The notes beneath the pieces are model-generated. The model was not told the DNA's origin, searched no databases, and saw nothing but the letters and a program-made list of their open reading frames with translations. From assembly GCF_014898815.1 (NCBI RefSeq), contig NW_026515439.1, forward strand, positions 1 to 64,000: a DNA stretch of 64,000 bases. The letters are read 5' to 3'. Below are positions 50,608-60,308 of the stretch, piece by piece. Numbering within the stretch: the first letter of the stretch is position 1; each line of letters starts with the position of its first letter. The stretch is from Panonychus citri. Its lineage: Eukaryota; Arthropoda; Arachnida; Trombidiformes; Tetranychidae. The position numbers were made by a program, and so were the translations under genes.

Positions 50608-51149
50608 AACATCGTGATGATTATTTTATATGATATATTTTATATTTGAAAAAAAAAAACTGATAGGGACAGAAAGGGACAGTAAAAAAATGAAAACTGA
50701 TTTCATATTCGTATTCAGCTAAGTCCATTTAGTTTATATAAAATGCAAAAAAATGCTAACTCTATATTTCGAAAAGTTATGATTAAAAGACATAACTTAT
50801 ATATTCTCAATTATTTGTTTTTTGTTTCTTTTACTTTTTGTGTAATTTTTTGAATTGGAAGCTATTAATTGTTTAGACTATCATTATTTTTAATTACTAT
50901 TTTATTACCGGAAATAATAAAAGCTATTATTTTCTCTAATCGTTTTTTTTTATGGGAAGAGAATTTAATTCTTAATTTGGCTATGCTTTTTTCTGCGCAA
51001 TTCTTAAGGTGATGATAATGAAAGTTGTTGTTGTCTGTAATTTCACATTTATTGTAAAATCATTAGAGCAACAACTTGAAAATTTGTTAAACTTTTATCT
51101 TAATTTCGTGCTTCTCCTTTCGCATCATTGTAACTTTGATTTTATCACC
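50608..51149. other. Spacer between the two antisense accessory genes
   Basis: AT-rich (poly-A run at 50650-50660 and 50690), no coding frame. It would hold the terminator of gene A and the promoter of gene B. Confidence 0.5.
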
Positions 51150-51509
51150 ATGGGTTAGTGTTTTTACCTTTTCTATTCAATGTGTTAATCGAATTTCGTT
51201 CTTTCATTTTTTCATTTTTTGTTATTGTGTTTTGTGTTTTGTTTAGATGACGCTATTCGACTGTGTATTTCTACTCTGGAATGGAATGCTAGTTGGGAAA
51301 AAGAACATGTTTCTATTGGTTGCCTGATCAAGAAATGGAATGAACTAACGGGATGTCTTTTTCCAAATCAGGATAAAGGTTTCGAGGAGGTTAAAAGTTA
51401 TCTGGACGAAATCGAGGGAGTTGAAGTTTATGAAAATTTCTATGTTAGACTTATGTGTCCATCTTATGGCCGCGGAATTATTTATCCTGAAGGTACCGTT
51501 AAACCTTAA
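51150..51509 (+). CDS. Antisense accessory gene B: LOTUS/OST-HTH domain protein
   Basis: Exon 1 is only ATGG (51150-51153), spliced with GTTAGT...TTTGTTTAG to 51247-51509; the 267 nt encode 88 residues in frame. Residues about 28-68 (VSIGCLIKKWNELTG, then P, then KGFEEVKSYLDEIEGVEV) fit the LOTUS/OST-HTH pattern V-x-L-x-x-L-x3-[YW]-x-x-LTG-x3-P-x4-GF-x6-YL-x-x-[IV]-x-x-V without gaps relative to the TDRD7-type domain. LOTUS domains occur in Oskar, TDRD5/7 and MARF1, where they bind Vasa helicase or RNA in germ granules. Here the domain stands alone. Gene sits inside the LTR element, opposite to gag-pol-env. Fold assignment is by eye; the germline role is inference. Confidence 0.62.
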
Positions 51510-51617
51510 TTATTAATTTAATTGGTCGAAAATTAAAGTTTAAACTTTAAATTGAAATAATCATTCCTTTTTATTTTTAGTTGAATTGAAATTTATCGGA
51601 TTGACTTATATTGTAAT

Positions 51618-51662
51618 TATGGTGATGATGATGATGATGATGATAATGATGATGATGATAAT
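51618..51662. repeat. (GAT)n microsatellite between env and the accessory genes
   Basis: About 14 GAT/GATAAT units directly after the env stop codon, at the junction of the retroviral core and the extra genes. Confidence 0.85.
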
Positions 51663-51667
51663 GTTTA

Positions 51668-53035
51668 TCAAAATTTGAATAAAATGACTGGTTTTTTATC
51701 GGTTACTTTTGTTGAATCTTGTTCGGTTTCAAGATTATCTAGAGCTAATTCTTCTTGGTGATCGTTTGTGTCATTAGTTGATGTTATAGTTGGGGGACGA
51801 AGATAGAGAGCTCTGATTGTTGGATAGATGTAACGATAAATGAGGAAAGTGATGATAGACAAAATAATGATGATGGAGATAATTAACGATGTTAAATAGG
51901 TAGGATTATCACTCAAAATAACACTGAATGTTTCATTTTTGAATTCGAGTTTTTCGAGGAGTTGAGTGTGTACTTGGCCGGCTGAAAAGAAGTGATTTAT
52001 AGCATCCAAGTCAGATTGTTGAAAACCAGCCTTGTACTTGAAATGAAGTTTAAAGAACTCGTGGGTTTCACCGTCGATAACAAGTTTAACATCTTTTGGG
52101 AAGGAAAAGACCCAATTAGGACAATCGAATTCTTTGCCAGCTATTGTGATTTTGTGACCAAAGCAGTAGATGTACCTGCCATTTGAAGTGGATTTGATTT
52201 GTAAATCGGTGAAAGTGTTTTACATCACAAGTTTTCCATGAATCAGAGTCTGATTCTGTTCATTACACCAATTATTTGAAATGGGTCCATCATATAGATA
52301 TTAGTAGAATATTATTGTACTGTCATCAACTCAACGGGGTATCTGAATTCGTCCTCGATGGAGATATTAAGTAAATTAAACATTTGAGGACTTACTTTAG
52401 ATTGTTGCATTTCTTTAAATATATCAACCAATTGTATTTTGAGTGTGGTAAAATAATTTGCTATTCCTGTAGCTGATAAGATGGTTGGTAATATCGAGTT
52501 TTCTAATTCATCGATTCGCATTGTGTTATTATTGATACGTGCGATAGCTTTGTCTATCGCAGCACTGAGTTCGTTTACCTTGCTTTCTAATTTTGCCATA
52601 TTTATCTTTGTATTATCAATTTCTGATTCTAGCTTCTTTGTCTTGTCTGAAAAGCTTTTTATAATTGCGAAAGCAGATATTCCTACAAACACCAGAGTTG
52701 AAGCAGTTAATATAATTTCTCGTTTAGGTCTTATCACTCGGGTATCACAATATTTTACGATAGTTTTTATCGTACTTTCCTGGTACTGATTATTACACCA
52801 ATCTCGGAAATCTTTTCGTTTTTGCTCTGGAAGCTTAAGTGATTTCGAAAGGAAGGGACATGTGTTGATTAGTGAAATTTCAGATAAAATTTCTCCTTCC
52901 ATATCGATGACAGGTTTGTTTGATTTTTGCCATAAGAGAGGATTCATGACATTGAAATCAGCGTTAGTTTGAAGTGGAATTAGACAAGCTAAGGTGAAGA
53001 CGAGTCCTGTTAATCCGGCGCTTTTCGATCGGGTG
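51668..53035 (-). CDS. env: Env-like fusion glycoprotein gene of the LTR element
   Basis: The frame opens within the end of pol and has a secretory signal (SAGLTGLVFTLACLIP) without an ATG in front of it, consistent with a spliced env message as in gypsy-type errantiviruses; a candidate acceptor lies near 53065. Downstream come a furin-type RPKR site, a hydrophobic fusion-peptide-like segment, a heptad-repeat coiled coil, Cys-bearing ectodomain pieces, one membrane anchor (about 51870-51930) and a cytoplasmic tail. This layout matches insect errantivirus and baculovirus F-type Env proteins. The frame breaks between 52000 and 52320, where segments lie in more than one frame; small indels are the simplest reading. 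Infectivity cannot be inferred. Confidence 0.75.
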
Positions 53036-56000
53036 ACTCTTCTATCAGTTTGATAGTTTCTTGCTGAAGTCTTAGGAGGTGAAAAATCAGGATCATGTTG
53101 CGATTTTCTTGGAGGAGATGTTCTTCGTCGGTTAGTTCGTCGTAAAATCGTACTCTTTTTGGTACAGGGGTAGTTGTTTTTTCTTTTGGAGTTTGAACTT
53201 CTTGAGATAACTCACTGCAAAGAGGACAGTTTTCTCTACTATCAATTGAATTATCATTATCTGTAGATGGATCGGTTGAGAAAGAATTATCAAAAATGAT
53301 TCTTTTTGGGTTTTGTACTGTGAATGTCCGGTTATTTGCGGGCGTACTGCAAGTTGGTCCTGTTCGTGTCTCTGCAAAGTCACAAGTATCATGCCAGCTA
53401 TCATTTGATGATTGTGACAGATCTTGATTACTTATTAGTTGATTTCGACTAAAGTTAAATGAAAGGTTAGGCCTGATGGTGATTGGAGTGGTCCCGTGTG
53501 ATTCATGGTCGTAGCTTTCATCTCTTTGTTGATAATGTTTTAATCGTTTTATGTTAACAGTTTGTCTCTTTTGTGTACCAATTTCTTGAACAACGTAGAC
53601 TAAAGACGATGGTTTCTCGATGATAACGTAAGGACCATGATATTTATGAAGTAATTTTTTGACTAGTCCGGTAGTAACTGGATTTGGATAATACACAAGA
53701 ACGAGATCTCCAATTTTGAACTCTTTGTTCTCATGTCTTGAATTATAATCGTCAAGATTCTTTGAGCGAGATTCTTCCATGTTATTTAAGACAAACTCTC
53801 TTAATTTTGGCCAGGTATTTTTGATAAATTCAACTCTTTCTTCTTCTTCATATGTTGGTGTGTCAACGGGAATATTAGCTTCGTCAGGGGTAAGAGCTTT
53901 TCTTCCATATAAAAGTTCAAAAGGTGACATTCTTGTACTGGAATGAGTTGAGATGTTATAAGCGAAAGTGACATAAGGTAAATATTCATCCCAGTCACTA
54001 TGATATTCGTTGACATACATGGATAGCATTGAAGCTAAATTAGAATTTACACGCTCAACTTGACCATTTGATTGAGGATGATAAGGTGTAGTGAAACAGT
54101 GTTTGATGTTGTGATTATCAGCCAGTTCCTTGATCAGTTTGCTCGTGAAATTTGTTCCATTATCTGAAACGAGGAACGTGGGAGCACCATGGCGACAGAA
54201 AATTTGTTGTTTAATAAATTTGGCTGTATTCTGCGAAGATGGTGATGCAATTGCGGCGGTTTCCATGTATTTGGTGAAAGCGTCAACAGCGACAATTATA
54301 TATTTTTTGCCATGAGCTTTATTAAGTGGTCCAAGAATGTCTATGTGTACTCGTTCGAATGGATAGGTAGCGGCGAGAGGTTTCAACAATCCTGCTTCTC
54401 TTTCTCGTGGGTGTTTTTTTGTTTGACAAAGGAAGCAAGTTGCAACATAATTATTAATATAACTCGTCATTCCCGACCAATAATATTTACTACGAATTTT
54501 TTCATAAGTTTTAGTTATTCCTTGGTGACCAGCATAAACGGAATCATGGTGGATTTGGCAGATTTCTTTTCTTAACGATTTTGGAACGACCAATAAATTA
54601 AAGGATTCTTGATTTTTCCAAATCTTCCTGTACAATAGCGCGTCCTTGATTAAAAATTTCTCCAACTTCTTTTTTCTCTTGTTAGAAAGTGAATCATGAT
54701 TTTTGACACTTTCCATTATTCGAACACAGAATTGATCTTTTGATTGTTCTTCTCTAAATTTTTCTAAATTTAATTCTAATTGTACAGTGAAAGCATGTAC
54801 TCGATCTTCGTATTCAGCAGTTTCTTCGGGTTCGCCTGTTGGGTATCTACTTAGACAGTCGACATCGGCATGATGTTTACCACTTTTATATTCGATAGTC
54901 ATGTCGAATTCTTGTAGAAGCAAAGCCCAACGAGTCAATCTGGGTGGAAGTTTCCTTTTAGATTGTAGAAATGAAAGTGCACAATGATCTGTCACTACTT
55001 TGAATGTCTTTTGGTCCAGATAAATTTTGAATTTTTCAATAGCAAAAATGATTGCGAGACACTCTTTCTCTGAGATTGGGTAATTCAATTCATGGGAATT
55101 CATTTGTCTACTGGCAAAGGCTACTGGTCTCCAATTGTCACCATGTTTCTGTAAGAGAGCAGCGCCAATTCCAGTCCCAGAAGCGTCAGTTCTAACTTCA
55201 ATTGGTAAATCAGATTGGTAATGAGCCAAAACTGGAGCATTGATCATTGCATCTCTTAGAGTTTCGAAGGCCATTTGTTGATCGTGACCCCAATCGAAAT
55301 TAACATCTTGTTTTGTTAAGTAAGTTAAGGGCTTGGCGATGGTAGCAAAATTTTTGATGAACTTACGATAATAACCGCAAAAGGCTACGAACGATTTAAC
55401 ATCCCGAACACACTTAGGTACAGGGAATTTCTTGACAGCTTCAATCTTGGTATCTTCTGGGTATTGTCCATCCTTAGTAATTTTGTAACCAAGGTAAGTA
55501 ACTTCTGGGATGGCAAACATGCTCTTAGACGGATTTAGTTTTAAACCAGCATCGATGATTCGGTCTAAAACTTGACGAAGACTTTCGATATGATCATCGA
55601 AATTTTTACTGAAAATTAGTACATCATCAAGATATACTAGACATGAATTATATTTTAATCCGGATAGAACGACATCCATACATCGTTGGAATGTGGCTGG
55701 AGCATTTGTTAATCCGAAGGGCATCACGTCAAATTGATAAAGTCCATCCATGACTGTGAAAGCTGTTTTTTCCTTATCTTCTTCTTTAATACCAATTTGG
55801 TAGTATCCTGACTTCAGATCTAAACTGTAAAGATATTGGCGCCACAAAGATAATCGAGAGCATCATTAATATTTGGTAGAGGGTAATGATCTTTCTTGGT
55901 GATGGTGTTAAGTTTTCGATAATCAATACAAAAACGCCAATCTCCGGTTTTCTTTTTAACTAACACGATAGGTGAAGCCCATGGTGAACATGATGGTTTT

Positions 56001-57305
56001 ATGATTGATGTATCGACAAGCTCTTGAACTAATTGGTTAGTTATTTTTCGTTTCTCGGGAGATACTCGATAAGGTGCCACTGAGATTGGTTTGTGTGTTC
56101 CAGTGTCGATTTCATGAACAAATTTATTGGTTAATCCAACTTCTTCAGGTTTGAATGCAAATGCTTGACGATAGTTCTTGAGTAAAGCGATTAAGGTTTC
56201 ACGTTGTTTATCGTCAAGTTGTTTACCAATTTTAATTTTTCCGTCAGAATAAGCCATTTCTTCAGTGAGAGTGGAATCTTTTTTAAAGTTTTGCTGAGCT
56301 TTGATTCCTTTGTTTTCATCAGTTTTCTCATCCGGTATCTCAATGATATCTTCAGGATGTTTGCTCTCAAAGTTTCCGATTGTAGTTCCGCCGGTTAAAT
56401 TGACGGTAGATGGGGTAAAGTTACATAATTGAACAATTGTTTCACCACCAATAATGTTAGTGATTGTATTAGCAACACTTATGTTGTTTTTTGTAAAAGT
56501 TGAGTCATTAGTGGATACCATATAAGTACCTTTTGGTAAATGTCGCTTATTAGATGCAGTGGCTGTAGTTAAAACTCTTGTTCTTGGAGGTAAAACTAGA
56601 TCTTTTTTTAGATATAAATTACCATCGAGTTCTTTAAGGATCAATCGGCCTCGAGGATCGACCAAGATGCCAATAGAGGTGTTTGATTTTGTCCAATGAG
56701 GAGTTGGATATTAGCAGGTAGAGTTTCAACAACAACGGTTGCTCTCATGGTTCGAATGACGTTATCTATTTCTAGACCTAAGTCATAATCAAATTGGCCA
56801 ACAGGAGTTATGTTGGTAGAAGCAACACCAGATATTGAAGGTCCAACGTAGGCTTCCATTGGAGTGTTTAGTTTCTCAGCAACCAGTTTAGTAACTATGG
56901 TTATTTGCGAACCAGTATCAATTACTCCTGCAACTTCGTGTCCATTAAGTTTAGCATTTACTTGAATCAATGGTCCTGTTAATTTGGTGTCACTTAAACT
57001 TTCAGAATTGAGCGAAACAATTGTAAATGGCGCTGAAGGATCATTTATATGATTATTTGTTTTTTGATGTAAATCACTGGTGGTACAATAAGTTTGTACA
57101 TTAGTGTTATGAGACTGAGGAGGCAAATTTTGTGTTGTCGATTGTTGTTGAGAAAAGGATGGTGGTTGTTGTTGTTGTTGTTGGGTTGTCCAATATTGTT
57201 CATATTGGGTTGTGCCTGTTGTACTTCATTATTTTGAGTACTGGTTCGATCCTCTACGTGAGTTCTGAGATCGCTGATCTCATTTTGCACGACAATCCCT
57301 TGCAA
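53010..57305 (-). CDS. pol: Pol polyprotein: protease, reverse transcriptase, RNase H, integrase
   Basis: Protease with active-site VIDTGSQITIV near 56930; reverse transcriptase with FCIDYRKLN, LDLKSGYYQI, GLTNAPATFQ and the catalytic YLDDVLIFS near 55630; RNase H with VRTDASGTGIGAALL and TDHCAL; integrase with an H-x-H/C-x2-C zinc domain, the D-D-E core (VHIDILGPL, VSDNGTNF, NGQVERVN) and a GPY module (KYHGPYVIIE). The main frame is open from 55847 to 53010; upstream parts (55820-56665, 56641-57305) are offset by single bases. Gag and pol may normally be joined by a -1 frameshift, but noise here prevents telling that from error. A C-terminal extension after the GPY module overlaps env. Confidence 0.95.
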
Positions 57306-58058
57306 TGTGCCCTACTTTTTACAGTATAAACACGTGATTTGGGTCCTGTCTCGATTTGTTCATTTGACTCATTTGTAAATTAATATGTTTTGACTAATTC
57401 AATTAGTTCTTTGATTTCAGATTTGAAGTGCGAACTTCATTTTTAACGCTTGTTGGGGTTACAGCGGTAAACACGATACGTCGTAATAACTAGGAAGTTT
57501 GTTCTGAGTCATTTCGAGCCCGCGTTTTCTCAATTCGGCTTCTTTCGGCTCTTCTTATTCGCGTGATAAGTTCAAGATGATTTTGATACTGTATCTATCT
57601 TTGATTTCATAACTGATATTAATGTCCATCCATTCACATGTGTTGAGGAACTCATTGAAGGGTGTTTTCGTCTTCAAAGCATAATTGTACATCTTGTTGC
57701 AGTAAGCAACTGGATCTTCGTTCATTCCTTGTTTCGTATTGTAAAGGAAATTTGTAATCTTGATGTTCTTTGGGAGGAAGCATTGTATCAAAACTTGTTT
57801 GAAAGCTTGCCAGGTCCGAATTTCACTTTCTTGGTCTCTTCCAACCATGCTTGTAGGTCGGGTCCTAAAACAACCGATTTTATTGAATCGATCGTCATCA
57901 CCCAATTAGACTGTGTTGTTTGGTTTTCGTAGATAGCCACCATGAACATTCATGAATGAGGACCTACAAACGGATGAATTTGTATGAGTTTGGAAGGTTC
58001 GGTTCATTGTCTTGGTAAAGTCTTCTAAAGTGTACGAAATCTGATTAGTTTCACTCAT
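57280..58058 (-). CDS. gag: Gag of the LTR element
   Basis: ATG at 58056-58058, 34 bp after the 5' LTR. The middle part (57555-57900) has the retrotransposon Gag pattern TWQAFKQVLIQCFLPKN and NEDPVAYCNKMYNYALK. A CCHC zinc knuckle (CLYCKK, G, HIARDC) lies at about 57290-57330, with a stop right after it at 57280-57282. Frame breaks near 57905, 57555 and 57310 interrupt the gene. Forms the capsid/nucleocapsid in the family. Confidence 0.8.
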
Positions 58059-58072
58059 TGTTGAAAATTGCG

Positions 58073-58090
58073 GATCCACCGCTGCCACCA
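58073..58090 (-). other. Primer-binding site
   Basis: Two bases after the 5' LTR end, the minus strand reads TGGTGGCAGCGGTGGATC. TGG is the complement of the tRNA CCA end, and the following bases should match an acceptor stem. The tRNA is not identified here; a leucine-type tRNA is possible. Confidence 0.65.
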
Positions 58091-58092
58091 AT

Positions 58093-58572
58093 TGTAACGT
58101 GAAAAGTTACGAATGAGTGATGAACGAATTAAATAATGTAGAAACGTTATTAGAAGAACTTTAACTAATATAAATGAACTTTATTATCCAATTGTTGATT
58201 AAATGATTGTAATGAATTACACAGATTATTGAAGGTTAACTTGATTAAAGATGATGACAAGATGAAATCTATTAGAATGTTTTAACTTGAATGTTATGTT
58301 GATTCTAAAGAAGTGAACATTCTATTAGTAGGTGATCTGGTTTATACAAGATCATCGAGATCACGAGTGTCACGTGTGTTATTCATCTTTGTCGGTTAGT
58401 AATAAAGTTTAGATTGATTAGTAATTGAGATTATGATCCAAATAAAGTAATTGTAATCATTGGTTATGGAAGGAAGTAATCCTAAATAAGGGTTAATTGT
58501 TATAATGAACGGATTTATCCTTGTACGGGTTTGTAATTATGATGAATTAAGAGACCAAAATTTACGTTACAC
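58093..58572 (-). repeat. 5' LTR of the Ty3/gypsy element
   Basis: 480 bp with inverted termini (TGTAACG...CGTTACA). Differs from the 3' copy mainly by one- to few-base indels and a few changes near the outer part. An AATAAA on the minus strand (rc of tttatt near 58179) may be the polyadenylation signal. Confidence 0.92.
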
Positions 58573-59026
58573 GCAATTAAGATTCAAGGTAATTTTAATT
58601 AAGTTTAATTTTCAATTGATTTATTAAATCATTGATTTTGTCGATTATTCAATAAGTGTAAATATAAATTGATTAGTTAATGGTCATCTTTGTTTTTGTT
58701 TAATCTCAACAATTAAACAAAGTTTCAATCTTTTGTTTTGAATGTAAATAGCAGATAATTTGAAATATCATAATCTGTTTCTTGATTGTTTTGTGACAGC
58801 AATCAGTTGATGATAAAATATAACATTTGGTTAAATATGTATGTAAATATTTGATTGAGATCACAATTGGAAAGTTGAATTAGTAACAGAAAATTGATCA
58901 ATATCAAACTGATTGATTTTGAGTCTAAATTATCTAAAAAACTTCCAAAAAATAAGGCAAGCTAATATCGCCATCTCAATGGCAATTATAACAATTAAGA
59001 GACACTTATTAGTGATCACTCGTCGA
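58573..59026. other. Spacer between LTR element and Ras-like gene
   Basis: AT-rich, no protein-like frame, except that a frame at about 58925-59030 (minus) could hold an extension of the Ras-like gene. Start of the spacer is the right flank of the retroelement insertion. Confidence 0.45.
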
Positions 59027-59628
59027 TTAATACTCAAATTCAACCATTTCTTTTGATATAACTCGACTTTCGGTAAGATCAATCTTATTACCAGCGATTA
59101 CAATTGGTACTTGAATGGGCTGATTAGTCTGTAACTTGTTGTTAATTTGTTAATCATTAATTGGTGATGAATTTTGAATGTTGTTGTTGTTTGTGTTGCA
59201 GATGAACCTTTTGCCTTTGATATCATTTCTCTTAATTGTGTCACCTCTTCGAATGATTCTTTGCCGTTAATGGCATAAACTAAGATGAACGCACTCCAGA
59301 GTTAATTGCGAGTCTTCTCATCGCTGGAAATGAAAATGTTCCACTCATCCAATATCTCAACGGAAACCGTTCCAACCTCTTTAATCTCATATTCACTTTG
59401 TGGAGCTCTTCAACTGTTGGATTATGTTCATTCAGAAAAGAATCATATAAGAATCGTTTGATTATCGCCGTTTTACCCACTTTAGATGAGCCGATGATAA
59501 CTAATCGATAATCATCTTTATCATTTCCATGAGATGGGCATGAGAATTGCAATTAATTCGCTGGATTAATAAGTTCGCTGGACTGGAACAGTTTTCATAG
59601 ACTTATGTTTTTCGATCTCACGACACAT
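59027..59628 (-). CDS. Ras-family small GTPase, RASD/Ras-dva-like (disrupted)
   Basis: G1 loop LVIIGSSKVGKTAI, switch I with NPTVEELHK, a FPAMRRLAI block right after the G3 region (characteristic of RASD/Dexras and Ras-dva relatives), ILVYAINGKESFEEVTQL in a shifted frame, and G4 GNKIDL near 59090. Frame breaks at about 59352, 59285 and 59150 separate these pieces. The frame ends (VEFEY, stop 59027) soon after G4, so the G5 region and C-terminal membrane signal are missing or shifted. The start is uncertain; an ATG at 59626-59628 gives an N-terminal extension with one more shift. Either an error-ridden real gene or a decaying copy. Confidence 0.6.
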
Positions 59629-59822
59629 TATTTCTTGTTGCTATTCATTAAAAATAGAATTGGCTGAGTTGAACAACATTATTGAAAGATACAAAAAAAG
59701 AGATGTCCACCTTTAGAGTCAAGAAAAATCAATGATCAACTTTTGTGTTTGATTTAATTCTTTCTCAGATTTGACCAATAAAAAGCTGTTGAGATTATTA
59801 GTCATCTTTGCTTGTTCAACTA

Positions 59823-60250
59823 CAGGGCATTTCACCAAGTTTCCAACAACAAGGTTTTTTTGAATAACTTTTTTGTTTTTGAGTGTTCAGACCCTAGACT
59901 CGAGTTATGGTAGTTTAGGCGATACTCAATTGTCATATTAAAATATCAAGGTCATTCCGGTCATTTGATGGTCACAATATAACTAACTTGCAATCATGAG
60001 GCTCCTAACGAGTTTACAACTTGTGGACATTTTTAGTTGCTGAGATATAGCGTTTTTGAGGCAGAATCCTTTTCATTAAACTTTCATTAATTTGCTCGTA
60101 TCAAAGAGCATGAGAGTCGAGAAATCATTATCATTTAGGTACATGTTAGTTTTTTAAATTTGAATCGATTATGACCATCAAATGACCTTGAAACCGTATC
60201 CTAACAAAATGACCGGAATGACCTTGATATTGTAATATGACAATTGATTT
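59823..60250. mobile_element. Second copy of the TA-flanked DNA transposon family, fold-back form
   Basis: Starts CAGGGCATTTCACCAAG after TA at 59821-59822, matching both ends of the 45769-47012 element. The left arm (59823-60090) follows that element for about 280 bp. The right arm (60165-60250) is an inverted copy of part of the left arm (the tgtcatattaaaatatcaagg block), but lacks the terminal 100 bp, so the 3' end is deleted or rearranged. Shorter than the first copy, as in MITE derivatives. Confidence 0.65.
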
Positions 60251-60308
60251 GTATCCCTTTGGTAACCTTTAAGTTTGTCTCAAAATCGATTGGATTAGAT
60301 GTCGATGG

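Larger units (their letters stand above)
47686..58572 (-). mobile_element. Complete env-bearing Ty3/gypsy LTR retroelement (errantivirus-like), ~10.9 kb
   Basis: Order on the minus strand: 5' LTR, primer-binding site, gag with CCHC knuckle, protease, reverse transcriptase, RNase H, integrase with GPY module, env, an accessory region, polypurine tract, 3' LTR. LTRs are about 480 bp, begin TGTAACG and end CGTTACA. The RT-to-integrase order and GPY/F module place it in Ty3/gypsy, and env makes it errantivirus-like. Pol is open over 945 codons and the LTRs differ mainly by small indels, so insertion is recent. Total length is long for the group because 3.5 kb of extra genes lie between env and the 3' LTR, two of them on the opposite strand. 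Confidence 0.93.

Noticed and set aside
56981..57305. Gag-pol junction as a programmed -1 frameshift
   Set aside because: Possible in this family, but surrounding one-base errors make frame relations here unreliable.
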